A DNA stretch of 8,407 nucleotides. Source: Chloroflexota bacterium (GTDB taxonomy: Bacteria; Chloroflexota; Anaerolineae; Ardenticatenales; Ardenticatenaceae). Location: contig DOUV01000464.1 in assembly GCA_003520455.1 (NCBI GenBank), positions 1 through 8,407 of the forward strand. The letters run 5' to 3'. Under the pieces are notes generated by a model. It saw only the letters and a program-made list of their open reading frames with translations, was not told the DNA's origin and did no database searches. A program made the position numbers and the translations under genes. Positions 6,150 to 8,407 of this stretch are shown in pieces (within the stretch, counting starts at the first letter, position 1; every line of letters begins with the position of its first letter).

Positions 6150-7160
6150 TTACTCACGGTTCTCGATGACCCGGACGTACTTGCCGATCCCGACAACCCA
6201 GTCTCCCGGGTTGATCAGCGGCAGCGTGCGCATCATGATGGCCAAACCATCGTAGGGCGCGACGACCGCCTCGATCTCGTTGCCATAGAGGTCGAGGATG
6301 CGGGCGATTTTTTGGCCGGCGGCGACGCCCTGGCCGAGCTCGAAATCCGCCTCGTAGGCCAACAGGCCGCCGTGGCTCGCGAACAGGTGGGATTCTCCCT
6401 CCACCACGACCCATCGATCAGGCAATTGTGGGCGGCCTTCCAACATGCCGAGGTGCTTCATGACGTTGGTGGCGCCGGTCACCAGGCGGCGGGTGCGATC
6501 GGCACGATGCTGGGGCATACGGTCCGTACCGCCGAACTCGGGTGCGATGCAGACGATGCCACGCCTCTCCGCGGAGCCGTTGAGTGTGCCGGGGTAGGAA
6601 CCGTTGCGCCAGAGGATCTCCCAGCCGAACGCCTTCGCGATCTCGAGGCTCTTCCGCCCCAACTCGTCGTCGCTTTCATGGAAAATGAGCTTCGGGGGGA
6701 GCATGGCGAACGAGGCCCCGCTGTGAACGGTGATGAAAACCTCGGTGCGGGCCACGATCTCGTGGAAGTGGGTGTAGGCAATGCGGGCGGTCAGGCCCCC
6801 ATCCGGACGGCCGGGATAGTTGCGGTTGAGGTCGGGGTAGCTCAGCGGGTCGTGGGGTGTCACGCGCTGCATGGCCTGGAAGGCCAGGATGTTGACTACC
6901 GGTACACCGATCAGGGCCCCCCGCATCCGGGTAGGATCGAGTTGCGCGACGAGCGTCTGGACCGCTTCAGGCCCCTCGTATTCGTCGCCGTGGGTGCAGC
7001 CATCCATCCCGACGACCGGCCCATCCTCGACGCCGTTCACGATCATCACCGGGATGAAGATCGGCGAGCCATCCGGCCGGTTGGCGACGTGAACGGCGCC
7101 GGTGGCCTTGGTGCCAGGGGCGGCCTCAGCCGTCCCAATGCGGACAGTCTCTCTTGCCAT
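6150..7160 (-). CDS. Succinylglutamate desuccinylase/aspartoacylase-family deacylase, copy 1
   Basis: Likely cytoplasmic zinc-dependent hydrolase of N-acyl amino acid-like amides, 336 residues, usual length for the family. Zinc ligands are His57 and Glu60 in CTHGDEYEGP (55-64) and His146 in TVHSG (144-148). DLNRNYPGRP (110-119) is the substrate-carboxylate region, and Glu208 in APEFGG is the expected catalytic base. The C-terminal lobe (about 250-330) contains APYDGLAIMM and the final GDWVVGIGK, the beta-rich extension common in bacterial members. The HGDEYEGP motif is shared with members such as the N-acetyl-diaminobutyrate deacetylase DoeB, so a role in removing an acyl group after ring opening is conceivable. 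The ATG at 7160 has AGAGGA (7169-7174) eight bases upstream. The gene follows the creatininase homologue by 63 bp and precedes the DUF6506 gene by 49 bp. The substrate is unproven. Confidence 0.94.
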   Translation of the reverse strand: MARETVRIGTAEAAPGTKATGAVHVANRPDGSPIFIPVMIVNGVEDGPVVGMDGCTHGDEYEGPEAVQTLVAQLDPTRMRGALIGVPVVNILAFQAMQRVTPHDPLSYPDLNRNYPGRPDGGLTARIAYTHFHEIVARTEVFITVHSGASFAMLPPKLIFHESDDELGRKSLEIAKAFGWEILWRNGSYPGTLNGSAERRGIVCIAPEFGGTDRMPQHRADRTRRLVTGATNVMKHLGMLEGRPQLPDRWVVVEGESHLFASHGGLLAYEADFELGQGVAAGQKIARILDLYGNEIEAVVAPYDGLAIMMRTLPLINPGDWVVGIGKYVRVIENRE

Positions 7161-7223
7161 CGCAGAATTCCTCTCGGGAGCGTATTCGCCGGGCGGCGGC
7201 GCGGTGCCGGCCGCCCCCGCCCA

Positions 7224-8024
7224 TCACGCGAACTCGTACCGGATGGCGCCGGCCATCCAGCCGATGATCAGGTCCCAGAGCTTTTCGCCGGTTTCTTCTT
7301 TCGCCAGAGTCGGGTTGCCGACCGAGCCGTAGGTGGCGGCGTCGCGCCAGTTGCGCGTGGGCTTGAAGATGCCGCCGCCATGGAGCGGATGGTCGGCGGA
7401 TTCGGCTTTGTCAGCCCTCTCCGAGTAGTAGACGCGTGTGCGCTGCAGCTCGACGAGCTCGGGATGGAGTGCCAGCAGGCGCGACGTCTCGCCCTCGCCA
7501 GCGTGCCCCTCGTTCTTTTGGGAAGTGAGGATCTCGCGGTAGTGCTGGACCGCCAGCTGCAGCCAGTTGAGGACCAGGGCCTGCGTGCCCTCCGTCTCGT
7601 CGATGAGTTGCTGCGCGACCATCTGCATGCCCGACAGATTGCCGCCATGGCCGAGCGGGAAGGCAAACTTGCGGAAGCCGTGGCGGTAGAGGCTCAGGCA
7701 GACATCGCGCATCAGGGCCTGGAAGGTACTGGGCTGGAGGTGGATCGTACCGGGGAATGGCAGGTGGTAGGAAGCCATGCCGAAGGGAATCAACGGGCCG
7801 GCGACGGCCTTGACGCCCATCTCGTCCAACTTGACCACGATGCGGCGGGCCATCTCTCGCACCTGCAGCGCATCGTTACCGAGGGGCAGGTGCGGTCCGT
7901 GCTGCTCGGTCGAGCCGATCGGCACGACAACGATATCGGTCTCCTGGAGTGCTTCCTGGGCCTCTTCCCACGTCATCTCGAAGAGGGTCTTGGGTCCTTT
8001 GAACCCGTATAGATAGTCGCTCAT
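7224..8024 (-). CDS. Creatininase-family amidohydrolase
   Basis: Metal-dependent amidohydrolase of the creatininase family, 266 residues, normal length. Classical members open the ring of creatinine; others act on lactams or formamides in riboflavin/F420 and mycofactocin pathways. Metal-site motifs are intact: STEQHGPHLPLGND (38-51), with Glu40, His42 and Asp51; GHGGN (125-129), with His126; and GHAGEGETS (173-181), with His174 and Glu177 as the next conserved residues. The late TYGSVGNPTLA (231-241) matches the usual GxxGDPTLA motif except that Asp is replaced by Asn. The ATG at 8024 has AAGGAG (8031-8036) six bases upstream. It lies 90 bp after the M24-fold gene and 63 bp before a deacylase, so it belongs to the amide-degradation block. 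True creatininase activity is only one option; a different cyclic amide is as likely given the neighbours. Confidence 0.94.
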   Translation of the reverse strand: MSDYLYGFKGPKTLFEMTWEEAQEALQETDIVVVPIGSTEQHGPHLPLGNDALQVREMARRIVVKLDEMGVKAVAGPLIPFGMASYHLPFPGTIHLQPSTFQALMRDVCLSLYRHGFRKFAFPLGHGGNLSGMQMVAQQLIDETEGTQALVLNWLQLAVQHYREILTSQKNEGHAGEGETSRLLALHPELVELQRTRVYYSERADKAESADHPLHGGGIFKPTRNWRDAATYGSVGNPTLAKEETGEKLWDLIIGWMAGAIRYEFA

Positions 8025-8114
8025 GCTGTGCTCCTTCTAGACTGAAGTGGTTGATGAAACGCGAATGCCTGAGGTGGAGCCTGCCCGGCCGGCAGACATG
8101 GAAACGGAACAGTT

Positions 8115-8407
8115 CTAGACGACCGTCAACGTCAGCGGGTCGTTCGCGAGCCGCTCGGCACCGGTTTCGGTGACGAGGAAGGTATCGCCGAGGAAATAGT
8201 GACGGCCTGCGACCTCCAGGGCCGGGTGCACGACGATGACCAGGTTGGGATCGGCGACCACCTCGCTGTCCACACTGAGGACCGGGGCCTCGAAGTTATC
8301 CATACCGATGCCATGGCCGTAGGGGATACGGCCCTGGGGAGCAACCGGCTCGAGCACCGCCGCGATTTGCGCGGCCACATCGCGCAGGGGCACCCCCGGC
8401 CGCAGCG
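8115..8407 (-). CDS. M24 creatinase/aminopeptidase-P-fold protein, C-terminal part (runs off right edge)
   Basis: The last 96 full codons of a gene whose 5' part is outside the window. The frame reads through the edge with LRPGVPLRDVAAQIAAVLEP, then YGHGIGMD, EAPVLS, VIVVHPALEV, GDTFLVTETGAERL and the stop. This is the end of the pita-bread fold shared by aminopeptidase P, prolidase, creatinase and ectoine hydrolase. The HGIG motif with its His is present. The two glutamates that bind metal in the peptidases are not: where TVEPG is usual there is VVHPA, and where EDTVLVT is usual there is GDTFLVT. A metal-free hydrolase, as known for creatinase and ectoine hydrolase, or another non-peptidase role, is therefore more likely than a peptidase. 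Those enzymes keep glutamates that this protein lacks, so it is not a plain orthologue of creatinase. It is the first visible gene of the row. Confidence 0.88.
   Translation of the reverse strand, partial: LRPGVPLRDVAAQIAAVLEPVAPQGRIPYGHGIGMDNFEAPVLSVDSEVVADPNLVIVVHPALEVAGRHYFLGDTFLVTETGAERLANDPLTLTVV

Noticed and set aside
6009..8012. A 667-codon open frame on the plus strand
   Set aside because: It lies antisense to the deacylase and creatininase genes, which have clear family motifs and ribosome binding sites. Its product lacks recognisable motifs and is of the kind produced by GC-rich antisense frames.
8025..8114. Possible promoter between the M24-fold gene and the creatininase homologue
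   Set aside because: The 90-bp gap has no convincing -35/-10 pair beyond the ribosome binding site of the next gene, so read-through is the simpler view.

Overview
The window is a dense, high-GC stretch in which every recognisable gene lies on the minus strand, so transcription runs from high to low coordinates. The best taxonomic hint is the substrate-binding lipoprotein at 2830-4569. Its lipidated cysteine is followed by a Val/Glu/Lys/Thr repeat linker, a style I associate with ABC-transporter lipoproteins of Chloroflexota (Thermomicrobia/Sphaerobacter-like lineages). High GC, GTG and TTG starts and AAGGAG-type ribosome binding sites fit that, but the lineage is an inference.

In transcription order the layout is: (1) the 3' end of an M24 creatinase/aminopeptidase-P-fold gene (8115 to the window edge); (2) a creatininase-family amidohydrolase (7224-8024); (3) a zinc-dependent succinylglutamate desuccinylase/aspartoacylase-family deacylase (6150-7160); (4) a 100-residue DUF6506-type protein (5798-6100); (5) a second, divergent desuccinylase/aspartoacylase-family protein that starts at TTG (4696-5769); (6) a family-5 extracellular solute-binding lipoprotein (2830-4569); (7) a 646-bp stretch without an intact gene, holding a double palindrome/hairpin and a possible decayed SnoaL-like gene; (8) and (9) the two membrane permeases of a Dpp/Opp-type importer (1251-2183 and 276-1199); (10) the 5' end of an HpcH/HpaI-family aldolase (211 to the left edge), starting at GTG.

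Inferred joint role: import of a small peptide-like, amide or lactam compound through the Dpp-type transporter, then stepwise C-N bond hydrolysis by the M24-fold, creatininase-family and two aspartoacylase-like enzymes, and possibly retro-aldol cleavage of a resulting 2-keto acid by the HpcH/HpaI enzyme. The pairing of an M24-fold hydrolase with an aspartoacylase-family deacylase recalls ectoine degradation (DoeA/DoeB), but the creatininase homologue, DUF6506 protein, second deacylase and Dpp-type importer do not belong to that pathway. The substrate is unknown. No transporter ATPase gene is in the window. No tRNA, rRNA, CRISPR array, insertion sequence or transposase was seen.
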